From positions 2,314,001 to 2,378,000 of the forward strand of contig NZ_CP031167.1 in NCBI RefSeq assembly GCF_004346925.1: a DNA stretch of 64,000 bases, read 5' to 3'. A program made the position numbers and the translations under genes. This stretch comes from Stenotrophomonas sp. ASS1. Lineage in GTDB: Bacteria > Pseudomonadota > Gammaproteobacteria > Xanthomonadales > Xanthomonadaceae. Each line of letters begins with the position of its first letter. The first letter of the stretch is position 1. The notes beneath the pieces were generated by a model. It saw only the letters and a program-made list of their open reading frames with translations, was not told the origin of the DNA and did not search any database. This document shows, in pieces, positions 54,990 through 63,459 of this stretch.

Positions 54990-55949
54990 ATGTCTGCCCC
55001 CACCGGTTCCCGTCTGGTCATCTACGCCGCCCTCGCGGGCAACCTGGCCATTGCCATCGCAAAGTTCATTGCTGCCGGCATCTCCGGCAGCTCGGCCATG
55101 CTCAGTGAGGGCGTGCATTCGCTGGTCGACACGTTGAATGAACTCCTGCTGCTGTACGGCCTGCGCCGCGCCGGCAAGGCGCCAGACCCCGTGCATCCGT
55201 TCGGCTACGGCCGCGAGCTGTACTTCTGGAGCTTCATCGTCGCCCTGCTGGTGTTCGCCGCCGGCGCCGGTGTTTCGGCCTACGAGGGCATCCAGCACAT
55301 CCGCCGGCCGGAGCCGGCCACCAACCACGCGTTGAGCTACAGCGTGCTGGGCATCTCCATCCTGTTTGAGGGGGCGTCATGGTGGGTCGCGTTACGGGAG
55401 TTCCGGCGTACCAAGGGCAAACTGGGCTACTTCGAAGCCTTCCGTCGCAGCAAGGACCCGTCCACCTTCACCGTGCTGCTGGAGGATAGCGCGGCCCTGC
55501 TGGGCCTGGGTTTCGCACTGATCGGGCTCGTGGCTGCCCAGATGCTGGACATGCCGGTGCTTGATGGTGTGGCGTCGCTGTGCATCGCCGGCGTGCTTGC
55601 CGCCACCGCCTTTCTTCTTGCACGCGAAACCAAGGGACTGCTGGTGGGTGAGCCAGCCCATCCGGCGGTGGCCGAGCGGATCATGGCCGTGGCGGAAACC
55701 GACCCGGACCTGCGCCGCGCAAATGGCGTGACCACCATGCAGATGGGCCCCGAACAGGTCGTGGCCATGCTCAGCGCCGAGTTCGAGGATGACCGGAAGA
55801 CACCGCAGATCGAGGCGTGCATCACCCGCATCGAATCAGCCGTGAAGCGTGAGTATCCGGAACTGGTGGCACTGTTCATCAAGCCGCAGACACCCGAGGT
55901 CTATGCCTCCCGCCGCGCCGCACTGGCCGTTCCGCCTGCGCAGGAATGA
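54990..55949 (+). CDS. Cation diffusion facilitator family transporter
   Basis: 319 residues from ATG 54990; the upstream frame from 54891 adds 33 unlikely residues. Six membrane helices. Metal-site segments: SEGVHSLVDTLNE (HxxxD in helix 2) and LLEDSAALLG (Asp in helix 5). The C-terminal cytoplasmic domain (AERIMAVAETDPDLRRANGV onward) follows. It exports zinc, iron, cobalt or similar divalent metals in exchange for protons. No metal-responsive regulator is adjacent; the leader hairpins are noted separately. Confidence 0.9.
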   Translation: MSAPTGSRLVIYAALAGNLAIAIAKFIAAGISGSSAMLSEGVHSLVDTLNELLLLYGLRRAGKAPDPVHPFGYGRELYFWSFIVALLVFAAGAGVSAYEGIQHIRRPEPATNHALSYSVLGISILFEGASWWVALREFRRTKGKLGYFEAFRRSKDPSTFTVLLEDSAALLGLGFALIGLVAAQMLDMPVLDGVASLCIAGVLAATAFLLARETKGLLVGEPAHPAVAERIMAVAETDPDLRRANGVTTMQMGPEQVVAMLSAEFEDDRKTPQIEACITRIESAVKREYPELVALFIKPQTPEVYASRRAALAVPPAQE

Positions 55950-56021
55950 CACTGCGTCTGCGCCCGTTTCACCTGTTTGGTGCCACAGTGCCATCACCGT
56001 TTACCCGAGCCTGCCTCTACC

Positions 56022-56657
56022 GTGCCGGATTGGTTGCCCGCCGCTCTTCAGATCCTCCCCCGCAGCTTCTACCGGCGCCCGCCCGTCGAGGTTGCGCCCG
56101 AGCTGCTCAACAAACTCCTGGTCCGTGACGATAGCCGGGCCGGTCGCATCGTTGAAGTCGAAGCCTACGCGGGCAGTGTCGATCCGGCCGCACACTCCTA
56201 TCGCGGGCAGACCCCGCGCACGGCCAGCATGTTCGGCGAGGCCGGCCACCTGTATGTCTACTTCACTTACGGCATGCACTGGGGCAGCAACGTTGTCTGC
56301 GGCGAAGTGGGTGAAGGCGTGGCGGTGCTGCTGCGGGCCATCGAGCCGCTGGCGGGCCTGGAGCGCATGCGCGAACTGCGCCCCGCCGCGCGCCGCGACC
56401 ACGATCTGGCCAGCGGGCCCGGCAAGCTCTCGCAGGCCTTCGGGCTGGACCGCAGCTTCGACGGCGCTGATCTGGTGACCGGCAACCACGGCATTGTCAT
56501 CGCCAGCGATGGCGTGCCGCCGCCGGAGGATCCAGTGGTTGGGCCCCGCATCGGCATCACCCGCGCTGTTGATTTCCCCTGGCGTTGGCACATCCGTGAT
56601 CACCGTCACGTATCGATCCAGCCACGTCGCGCTTCCGCCCCAGCGAGGAAACGATGA
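56022..56657 (+). CDS. DNA-3-methyladenine glycosylase (alkyladenine glycosylase family)
   Basis: 211 residues from GTG 56022 (start uncertain; TTG 55977 is also in frame). Family signatures: LPRSFYRRPPVEVAPELLNKLLV at the start, catalytic EVEAYAGSVDPAAHSYRG with Glu in EVEAY, LYVYFTYGMHWGSNVVCG, and SGPGKLSQAFG near the C-terminus. The enzyme removes alkylated bases (3-methyladenine, hypoxanthine) for base-excision repair. The stop overlaps the next small gene by ATGA. Confidence 0.88.
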   Translation: MPDWLPAALQILPRSFYRRPPVEVAPELLNKLLVRDDSRAGRIVEVEAYAGSVDPAAHSYRGQTPRTASMFGEAGHLYVYFTYGMHWGSNVVCGEVGEGVAVLLRAIEPLAGLERMRELRPAARRDHDLASGPGKLSQAFGLDRSFDGADLVTGNHGIVIASDGVPPPEDPVVGPRIGITRAVDFPWRWHIRDHRHVSIQPRRASAPARKR

Positions 56658-56851
56658 TGACCCCGCTCGACAAACCATTGCGCCGCGAACTGCACATCGA
56701 CGGCCAACCCTACACTCTCACCGTGGCCCCTGAGGGCCTCAAGCTGGTTGAGAAGGGGCGGCGCAAAGGCATCACACTGCGCTGGCAGGACCTGGTATCC
56801 GGAGACGCCGCTCTGGCCACCGCCTTGCAGGCATCGCTGCAACAGCACTGA
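56654..56851 (+). CDS. Small conserved protein coupled to the DNA glycosylase
   Basis: 65 residues in a 4-nt ATGA overlap with the glycosylase stop. The sequence has a beta-rich core (ELHIDGQPYTLTVAPEGLKLVEKGRRKGITLRWQDLVSGD) and a short helical tail. It resembles small cytoplasmic proteins common in Xanthomonadaceae and Pseudomonas, but I cannot give a function. Confidence 0.65.
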   Translation: MMTPLDKPLRRELHIDGQPYTLTVAPEGLKLVEKGRRKGITLRWQDLVSGDAALATALQASLQQH

Positions 56852-56971
56852 GCCGGCGCGCCCACCTCACATCCGCATCACCCCGCCGTGGCGATACATA
56901 ACGGCGCGTGCACTAGCTTAGCGCCAGACAGCCGCCGCAACCGCCCTCGCCACCCAGCCCTGAAAAGCGCC

Positions 56972-58681
56972 ATGGACGAAGCCGAACGACTGCTCGAAAT
57001 CGAACGACTGCACCTCTTGGATACGCCCCCGGAGCCGGTGTTCGATGCCATCGTCGCCGCCGCCCGCGCCGCGACCGGTATGTCCATGGCGTTGATCTCG
57101 GTGGTGGCCGACGAGCGCCAGTGGTTCAAGGCCAACATCGGGCTGGAAGGCGTCAGCGAAACCGCACGCGAGATTTCCTTCTGCACGCATGCCATCCAGC
57201 AGGACGCGCTGTTCGAGATTCCGGACGCGCGCCAGGACCCGCGATTCGCCACCAATCCGCTGGTCACCGGTGGCCCGCGCATCCGTCACTACGCGGGCAT
57301 CTCGCTGGGCTCGGCGCATGGCGCGCGCATAGGAACGCTGTGCCTGCTCGACCCGAAGCCGGGCGTTCTGTCTCCCTCGCAGCGCGAATTGATGGTGCAT
57401 CTGGCCCGGGTCACCACCCAGGTGCTGGAGCAGCGCAGCACGCTGATGGCCCAGGTCGGCCAGGCCAAGGCCCTGCATCGTGAGCTGAAGCGCAGCGAGG
57501 ACTTCCTGGAGCGCACCAACCGCGCGGCCCGGGTGGGGGGCTGGGAAATGGACCTGGTCAGCAACGAGGTCCGCTGGACCCGCGAAACCAAGCAGATCCA
57601 CGGCGTGCGCAGCAACTTCGAACCGACGCTCGAAACTGCGCTCTCGTTCTATCGCGAGGACAGCCGAAACATCATCCGCACGGCGGTGCAGCGTTGCATT
57701 GATGAAGGCACGTCGTGGGAGGTGCAGCTGCCGATGACCACCGCCGACGGACGAGCCATCTGGACCCGCGTGGTTGGAGGCCGGCAGCAGGTCGATGGCC
57801 GGCCGCGGCTGGTCGGGGCCATACAGGACATCACCGAGGAGCGCGCCGCGCTGGATGCACTGGAAGCAAGCGAAACCCGCTACCGGCGGTTGTTCCACTA
57901 CAGCCTTGGCCTGATCTGCACCCACACGCTGGAGGGCGTGCTGACCTCGGTGAACCCAGCGGCCGTGCAGTCACTGGGCTTCGATGAGAGCTACATGATC
58001 GGGCGCAGCTTGTGCGACCTGATGCCGCCGGAGAAGCGGGCCGCGTTCAAGGCGTATCTGGAACGCATCGCAGTCAACCACACCGATGCCGGCGTCATCG
58101 AGCTGATCGCCGCCGATGGTACCCGGCATTTCTGGGCGTATCACAACGTGCTCGACAACGAGGCCACCCCACCCTACGTGCTCGGCCATGCGCAGGACGT
58201 CACCGCACTGCGGATGCAGGAACAGCAGTTGCGCGAGATGTCCTTCAAGGATCCCCTCACCCAGAGCTACAACCGCCGCTTCCTGCCCCGCCTGGACGAA
58301 CTGATCGACCAGCCTTGGGCCTGCCTGATGTTCGATCTGGATCATTTCAAGCAGATCAACGACACCCAGGGCCATGCACGGGGTGACACGGTGCTGGTCG
58401 AGTTCGCCGCCTTCCTGCGCGCTCCACTGGGGTCAATGGAAAGCGTAGTGCGTATGGGTGGCGACGAGTTCATGGTGGTGCTGACTGCACCGGAACCGGG
58501 ACGGCTGGCCGCGCTGGAGCAGTGGTATGCGCAGCATGCCGGGCAGTCACCCACGCCCTTCTCGCTGGGCGCGACCCATCATGCACCCGGCGAGACGGTG
58601 GCCGACACCCTGCAGCGCGCCGACAGCCGTCTGTATCGCGAGCGTGCACGCGTGCGCACGCATCCGCGCCCCTCATCCTGA
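56972..58681 (+). CDS. Diguanylate cyclase with GAF and two PAS domains
   Basis: 569 residues from ATG 56972 (GTG 56888 gives 28 extra, poorly supported residues). A GAF domain (about 20-165: LHLLDTPPEPVFDAIVAAARAAT, FCTHAIQQDALFEIPDA), a PAS segment (about 185-295, ending GAIQDITEERAALD), a second PAS (about 300-420), then a GGDEF domain. The active-site loop GGDEF is intact (MGGDEFMVV), with DPLTQSYNRR and FDLDHFKQINDTQGH. It should make c-di-GMP. No EAL domain and no clear RxxD inhibitory site. Confidence 0.92.
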   Translation: MDEAERLLEIERLHLLDTPPEPVFDAIVAAARAATGMSMALISVVADERQWFKANIGLEGVSETAREISFCTHAIQQDALFEIPDARQDPRFATNPLVTGGPRIRHYAGISLGSAHGARIGTLCLLDPKPGVLSPSQRELMVHLARVTTQVLEQRSTLMAQVGQAKALHRELKRSEDFLERTNRAARVGGWEMDLVSNEVRWTRETKQIHGVRSNFEPTLETALSFYREDSRNIIRTAVQRCIDEGTSWEVQLPMTTADGRAIWTRVVGGRQQVDGRPRLVGAIQDITEERAALDALEASETRYRRLFHYSLGLICTHTLEGVLTSVNPAAVQSLGFDESYMIGRSLCDLMPPEKRAAFKAYLERIAVNHTDAGVIELIAADGTRHFWAYHNVLDNEATPPYVLGHAQDVTALRMQEQQLREMSFKDPLTQSYNRRFLPRLDELIDQPWACLMFDLDHFKQINDTQGHARGDTVLVEFAAFLRAPLGSMESVVRMGGDEFMVVLTAPEPGRLAALEQWYAQHAGQSPTPFSLGATHHAPGETVADTLQRADSRLYRERARVRTHPRPSS

Positions 58682-58690
58682 GGCTGCACC

Positions 58691-58736
58691 TGTGGAGCCA
58701 AAGGCAACGGCTCCTGCCGTTGCCTTCGGCTCCACA
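58691..58736. terminator. Long hairpin between convergent genes
   Basis: TGTGGAGCC-AAAGGCAACGG pairs with CCGTTGCCTT-CGGCTCCACA over 20 positions with one mismatch and a 6-nt loop. It separates the convergent diguanylate cyclase and macB genes and is the likely bidirectional terminator, or a REP-type element. Confidence 0.6.
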
Positions 58737-58758
58737 AATGCCCGCACCGGGCCTGCGC

Positions 58759-60702
58759 CTACTCCGCTGCCAGCGCTTGGATCGGATCCAGTTGTGCCGC
58801 GCTGCGCGCCGGGAAGTAGCCGAAGCCAAGCCCGATCGCAGACGAGCACGCCAGCGCGGCAAGCACCGGGCCCGCCGTGAACAGGAACGGCACACCCAGC
58901 GACAGCAGGCTGGACAGCGCACCCACGCCGAACGCGAACAGCACCCCCAGCACGCCACCGAACAGGCAGATCAGCACGGCCTCGATCAGGAACTGGCGCA
59001 GGATGTCGCCCTGCCGCGCCCCCACCGCCAGCCGCACGCCGATCTCGCGCACGCGCTCCTTCACCGACACCAGCATGATGTTCATCACCCCCACCCCGCC
59101 GACCACCAGCGCCACTGCTGCGATGGCCGAAACCAACGCTGCCATGGTCTGGCTGGACTTCATCACCGCCTTGCGGATCTGATCGGCGTTGTAGATGAAG
59201 AAGTCACGACGGCCATGCAACCGCTCCAGCTCGGCCCCCAGTGAGGCCTCGGCTGCGTTGGTGGGCACGTCGTCGCGTACACGCACCGTGATGCTCTCCA
59301 GGCGCTCGCTGCCCAGCAGCCGCGAGGCCGCCGAGGTGTACGGCACGTAGACCGTCGGGGTTGCACCGCCAGCGAACGCATTGGCCCCGACCACACCGAT
59401 CACCTCCACCGGCATGCCGCCCAGCAGCACCGTGCTGCCGATCGGGCTGCCGCTGAACAGCGCTTTGGCGGCCTTCTGGTCGACCACACCCACTGCGCGA
59501 TGCGCATCCACTTCGGCGTCGGTGAAGAAGCGGCCGGCCTTCAGCCGCAGCCCACGCACGCGCGGCATGTCGGCCCCCACGCCCAGCACCTGGGTGTTGG
59601 CACGCCGGTTGCCTTGCAGCGCTGCCACCGATCCGCTCAGGTTCGGGCTTACGCTGTCCACGTAACTCAACGCCGCAAGATGGTCCGCATCGCCCACCAC
59701 CAGCGTCTCGATCTCCGCCGAGCGCGGGTCACCGAAATCCGAGCCCGGGAAGATCTCCAGCGTACTGGCGCCCAGTTCGTTGATCTGTGATTCAACCTGC
59801 GCCTGTGCACCCTTGCCCAGCGCAACCACGGTCACCACGGCCGCTACGCCGATGATGATCCCGAGCATGGTCAACAGCGTGCGCAGGCGATGGGCCAGCA
59901 TCGAGCGCACGGCCATGCGCGCGGCTTCGCGAATCGCATCCATGCGTGCGCGGCGCTCGGTGACCGGCGACACGCCGCGTTCGGTCCCAGGTGTTTCAGC
60001 CACAGCACGCGATCCCCGCTCGCCGCGGTCGGTCACCACCCGGCCGTCGGCGATCTCGATCACCCGCGCCGCGTTGGCGGCAATCGCCGCATCGTGTGTC
60101 ACCAGGATCACCGTGTGGCCCTGTGCATGCAGGCGCTTCAGCTCGGCCATCACCTGCTGGCCACTGGCGTGATCGAGCGCGCCGGTGGGTTCATCGGCCA
60201 GCACGATCGCGCCGCCGTTCATCAGCGAACGGGCAATGGACACGCGCTGCTGCTGGCCGCCGGACAGCTGGCTCGGCCGGTTCGCCATGCGTTCGCCCAG
60301 CCCCAGCGTTTCCAGCAGCGTGCGTGCACGGGCAGTGCGCACGTCCGCCTCCACGCCGGCATAGACTGCCGGCAGCGCCACGTTCTCGGTGGCGCTCAGG
60401 TTCTCCATCAGGTTGTAGCGCTGGAAGATGAAGCCGAAATGCTCGCGGCGCAGGCGTGCCAGCGCGTCCGGCGCCATCTGCTCGGTGGCCTCGCCGTTCA
60501 CCCGATAGCTGCCCTCGGTCGGCCGGTCCAGGCAGCCAAGGATGTTCATCAGCGTGGACTTGCCCGAGCCCGAGGGGCCGATGATGGCGATGAACTCGCC
60601 GGCATCGATGCGCAGCGAAACGTCCTTCAGCACCACCACCTCGCCGGCGGCCGAGCGATAGGCGCGCGATACGCCATGCAGTTCCAGAAGTGCGTCGGCC
60701 AT
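58759..60702 (-). CDS. macB: MacB-like ABC exporter (ATPase plus permease)
   Basis: 647 residues from ATG 60702 (GTG 60708, overlapping the macA stop, is the alternative). The N-terminal ABC domain has Walker A GPSGSGKST (42-50), LSGGQQQRVSIARSL signature and Walker B IVLADEPTGALD. After a linker come four membrane helices with a large periplasmic domain between the first and second, as in MacB. With MacA and a TolC-type channel it exports macrolides, peptides or toxins from the periplasm. No outer-membrane channel gene is adjacent. Confidence 0.93.
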   Translation of the reverse strand: MADALLELHGVSRAYRSAAGEVVVLKDVSLRIDAGEFIAIIGPSGSGKSTLMNILGCLDRPTEGSYRVNGEATEQMAPDALARLRREHFGFIFQRYNLMENLSATENVALPAVYAGVEADVRTARARTLLETLGLGERMANRPSQLSGGQQQRVSIARSLMNGGAIVLADEPTGALDHASGQQVMAELKRLHAQGHTVILVTHDAAIAANAARVIEIADGRVVTDRGERGSRAVAETPGTERGVSPVTERRARMDAIREAARMAVRSMLAHRLRTLLTMLGIIIGVAAVVTVVALGKGAQAQVESQINELGASTLEIFPGSDFGDPRSAEIETLVVGDADHLAALSYVDSVSPNLSGSVAALQGNRRANTQVLGVGADMPRVRGLRLKAGRFFTDAEVDAHRAVGVVDQKAAKALFSGSPIGSTVLLGGMPVEVIGVVGANAFAGGATPTVYVPYTSAASRLLGSERLESITVRVRDDVPTNAAEASLGAELERLHGRRDFFIYNADQIRKAVMKSSQTMAALVSAIAAVALVVGGVGVMNIMLVSVKERVREIGVRLAVGARQGDILRQFLIEAVLICLFGGVLGVLFAFGVGALSSLLSLGVPFLFTAGPVLAALACSSAIGLGFGYFPARSAAQLDPIQALAAE

Positions 60703-60704
60703 GC

Positions 60705-61886
60705 TCACATCCCCAGCAGGCTGGTCGGTTCGGATTCGCCGCCGCTGGGCGCCTGGCCGACCACCACGTTCTCGCCCTCGCGCAGGCCGGACAGGATCTG
60801 CACGGCGGTGGCGGTGCGCAGGCCGGTCGTCACCGCACGTTCCTGGGGGCGGCCCTTGGCATCGACCACGCGCACGGTTCCACGGCTGCCGTCCTTGCCA
60901 TCCGAATCGGCCAGCGCCGTCAGAGGCACCTGCAGCGCGTTGGCGACCCGCGCCAGCTGCAGGGTCACTTTCACCGTCATCGAGGGCTTCAGCTTCAGGC
61001 CGGGATTGGCCACGTCGAACAGGCCGGCGTAGTACACCGCCTTCGGCGTCTGCGCAGAGCCACCCGCATTGCCGGAGGCGACGTCGGCAATCGAGGACGG
61101 CGCCGGTTCCAGCTGCTGCAGGTGGGATTCATAGCGGCGGCCGCTCGGCCCCAATGTCGAGAACCACAGCGGTTGTCCCGGTGCCACCAGCTCGACATCA
61201 GCCTCGGCGATCTCGGCGCGCACGGTCATCGTATCCATCTGCGCCAGCATTACGATGGTCGGCGTGGTCTGCATCGAATTCAACGTCTGCCCGGCCTTGG
61301 TGACGATGGCCACGATGTAGCCATCGCTGGGCGACACGATGCGGGTATAGCCCAGGTTGATCCGTGCGGTTTCGACCTGGGTCACGGCCTGGTCGATCTG
61401 CGCCTGCAGCGCGGCCACCTCTGAGCGTGCCGCATCGCGCGCCACGCGTGCGGCTTCGAAACCTTCCTGTGACACCAGGCGCGACGCCACCAGCTGCGAC
61501 TGCCGCTGGTAAGCACGACTGGCCTGCGCATAGCGGGCCTGGCTGGCGGCATGCTGGGCGCGCAGCGTGTTGGTGGCCGCCTCGGCACTGCGCAGCGCGA
61601 TACGCTGCGGCTGCGAATCGACCTCGGCGATCAGGTCACCGGCCTGTACGCGCTGGCCCAGCACCACATGCAGGCGCTTGACCTGGCCGGACACCTGCGC
61701 ACCCACCGCCACCAGCTCCTTGGGATGAACCCGGCCGACCGCCTGTACGGTCTTCTCCAGATCCGCCACCCTTGCCGGTGCGGTGATCAGCGCGGCATCA
61801 TCGCCGCCGGCAAACGCCCACCATCCAGCGCCGGCGGCCAATGTGGCCACCGTAGCGGCAATGATCCAGGTCCTGCGGTTGCTCAT
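60705..61886 (-). CDS. macA: MacA-like periplasmic adaptor (membrane-fusion protein)
   Basis: 393 residues from ATG 61886; the longer frame to 62081 runs through the regulatory arrays and is rejected. One N-terminal membrane anchor (TWIIAATVATLAAGAGWWAF), then lipoyl/barrel-sandwich halves (VGAQVSGQVKRLHVVLGQRV and GYTRIVSPSDGYIVAIV) around a long alpha-hairpin (about 110-190), then a beta-barrel and membrane-proximal domain (AEADVELVAPGQPLWF). It joins MacB to an outer-membrane channel. It overlaps macB and is divergent from the regulator operon. Confidence 0.92.
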   Translation of the reverse strand: MSNRRTWIIAATVATLAAGAGWWAFAGGDDAALITAPARVADLEKTVQAVGRVHPKELVAVGAQVSGQVKRLHVVLGQRVQAGDLIAEVDSQPQRIALRSAEAATNTLRAQHAASQARYAQASRAYQRQSQLVASRLVSQEGFEAARVARDAARSEVAALQAQIDQAVTQVETARINLGYTRIVSPSDGYIVAIVTKAGQTLNSMQTTPTIVMLAQMDTMTVRAEIAEADVELVAPGQPLWFSTLGPSGRRYESHLQQLEPAPSSIADVASGNAGGSAQTPKAVYYAGLFDVANPGLKLKPSMTVKVTLQLARVANALQVPLTALADSDGKDGSRGTVRVVDAKGRPQERAVTTGLRTATAVQILSGLREGENVVVGQAPSGGESEPTSLLGM

Positions 61887-61951
61887 CGAAACGCCCGGCT
61901 GCGTGCAGTCGCCCAGTGCGACCGCCGAAACCGCAGTCTGGAAGCCGCGGA

Positions 61952-62077
61952 TGGACGTTGTTTGGAGCCACTGTGGAGATTGCATGGAGGCGCGGCAGCC
62001 GTTCAGGCACCAGCCCCGCGCCTGAATGCTGCGGCCTGCGTCCACGCAATCTCGACACAATCTCGACCGAGTCTCCA
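61952..62077. promoter_or_regulatory. Mirror-image arrays of four 11-bp-spaced pentamers, candidate OmpR-type operator
   Basis: TGGAC/TGGAG pentamers begin at 61952, 61963, 61974 and 61985 on the + strand, each exactly 11 bp apart. On the - strand TGGAG, TCGAG, TCGAG and TGGAC occupy 62073-62077, 62062-62066, 62051-62055 and 62040-62044, again 11 bp apart. The two sets are symmetric about 62014. Weak -10-like boxes lie 12 bp outside each end (61935-61940 toward macA, TAGCCT 62089-62094 toward the regulator operon). 11-bp direct repeats are typical of PhoB/OmpR-family binding. Confidence 0.65.
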
Positions 62078-62122
62078 TCAACGGTCGCTAGCCTCGTCGG
62101 CCTCGCCGACTGCCCGCCTGCC

Positions 62123-62689
62123 GTGTCCCTTTCCCATCCAGACCTGCCACCCATCGATGTGCGCCGTGCCTACCTGGCGTGGTGTGCGCCTTCGCCGTGG
62201 TTGATCGCCGTCGTGTTGGCATCGACCACCAGCTGGATGCTGGCCGCGCCGGATCCGTTACCCCCGCTGCTGGCGGGCTTCGGGGCGGCCGCCCTGGTGG
62301 GGTTCCGCAGCGATGGGCCCGGTGGCACTGGCCGTTCCGGCGCACTCGCGTCGCTGGCGCTGATTGGTCTGGCGGTCTGGGCGGCAACGCACCCGGTCGC
62401 CGACGCCACCCTGCATCTGCTGCTCGCCCTAGCCACTCTCGTGGTCGTCGCCCTGCTGGCACTGCGCCTGCGCGCCATCCTGGGCATGGCCTTGCGGCTG
62501 CAGGCCCGGGTAGATACCACTCCCATGGCATCGCGCTGGAGCAAGCTGCCGGCGGCGGTGTCCACCCTGATGCTGCAGCAGCTGCGCGGCGCAGGTGCAG
62601 TGGAACCGAGTCTGCGGCGCACGCTGGTGCTGGCCACCCTGGCCTGGGCTGCCAACGAAGAGGCGCAGGACATGCAGTGCCGACGATGA
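62123..62689 (+). CDS. Multi-pass membrane protein, first gene of the regulator operon
   Basis: 188 residues from GTG 62123 (start uncertain; the upstream frame runs through the operator array). Hydrophobic segments LIAVVLASTTSWML, PPLLAGFGAAALVGF, ALASLALIGLAVWAA and LLLALATLVVVALLAL suggest four helices, followed by a cytoplasmic basic tail. No family recognised. Its stop overlaps a possible in-frame ATG (62686) of the response regulator by ATGA. It may help sense the signal passed to the kinase. Confidence 0.55.
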   Translation: MSLSHPDLPPIDVRRAYLAWCAPSPWLIAVVLASTTSWMLAAPDPLPPLLAGFGAAALVGFRSDGPGGTGRSGALASLALIGLAVWAATHPVADATLHLLLALATLVVVALLALRLRAILGMALRLQARVDTTPMASRWSKLPAAVSTLMLQQLRGAGAVEPSLRRTLVLATLAWAANEEAQDMQCRR

Positions 62690-62742
62690 CCCTGCCCCAG
62701 ATCCCGCCCTTGCCCACCCTTGCCCCGAACCCGCAGCACGCA

Positions 62743-63459
62743 ATGAAACACGATCTCCGTACCCGACAGGCACCCTTGGTGCTGATTGCCGAAGATGAGG
62801 GCGAAATCGCCGACATCCTCAGTGCCTACCTGGCCCGTTCCGGCCTGCGCAGCGCCCGCGCCGCCGACGGTGAGGCGGCACTCGCCAGCCACCGCCAACT
62901 GCGTCCGGACCTGGTGCTGCTGGATGTGCAGATGCCAAAACTGGATGGCTGGCAGGTGCTGAGCGAACTGCGACGGATCGGCAACACCCCGGTCATCATG
63001 CTCACTGCGCTCGACCAGGACGTGGACAAGCTGACCGGCCTGCGCGTGGGCGCCGACGACTACGTGGCCAAGCCGTTCAATCCGGCCGAGATCGTCGCCC
63101 GCATCCAGGCCGTGCTGCGCCGGAGTTCCCGGCCCCTGGTCGAAGCGCCCAACGGGTTGATCCGCCAAGGGCCCTTCGAGATCGACCTGCGCAGCCACGA
63201 GGTGACCGTGCGCCATGGCGAGCAGGTGCACGAGCTGAACTTCACCCTCACCGAGTTCCGGCTGCTGGTGCATATGGCACGCGCGCCGCGGCAGGTGCAT
63301 GCGCGGGTGGATCTGCTGCATGCCTGCCTGCCCGAAGGCGATGCGCAGGAACGCACCGTCGACAGCCATGTCAGCAAACTGCGGCGCAAGCTGGAGGATG
63401 TCGGCGTAATCGGCATTCCCGCCACCATTCGCGGCGTCGGCTACCGCTTCCTGGACTGA
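62743..63459 (+). CDS. OmpR-family response regulator (BaeR-like)
   Basis: 238 residues from ATG 62743; in-frame ATG 62686 would couple it to the upstream gene and add 19 Pro-rich residues. Receiver: IAEDEGEIADIL, phospho-acceptor Asp61 (VLLDVQMPKLDG), Lys in VAKPFNP. The C-terminal winged helix (ELNFTLTEFRLLVHMAR, TVDSHVSKLRRKL, IRGVGYRFLD) is standard. It is the likely binder of the 11-bp arrays before macA. The kinase begins right after its stop. BaeR/SmeRy-like in appearance. Confidence 0.9.
   Translation: MKHDLRTRQAPLVLIAEDEGEIADILSAYLARSGLRSARAADGEAALASHRQLRPDLVLLDVQMPKLDGWQVLSELRRIGNTPVIMLTALDQDVDKLTGLRVGADDYVAKPFNPAEIVARIQAVLRRSSRPLVEAPNGLIRQGPFEIDLRSHEVTVRHGEQVHELNFTLTEFRLLVHMARAPRQVHARVDLLHACLPEGDAQERTVDSHVSKLRRKLEDVGVIGIPATIRGVGYRFLD

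Noticed and set aside
58759..61886. Tripartite operon including an outer-membrane channel
   Set aside because: macB is followed by a hairpin and a convergent diguanylate cyclase; no TolC-like gene is in the window.
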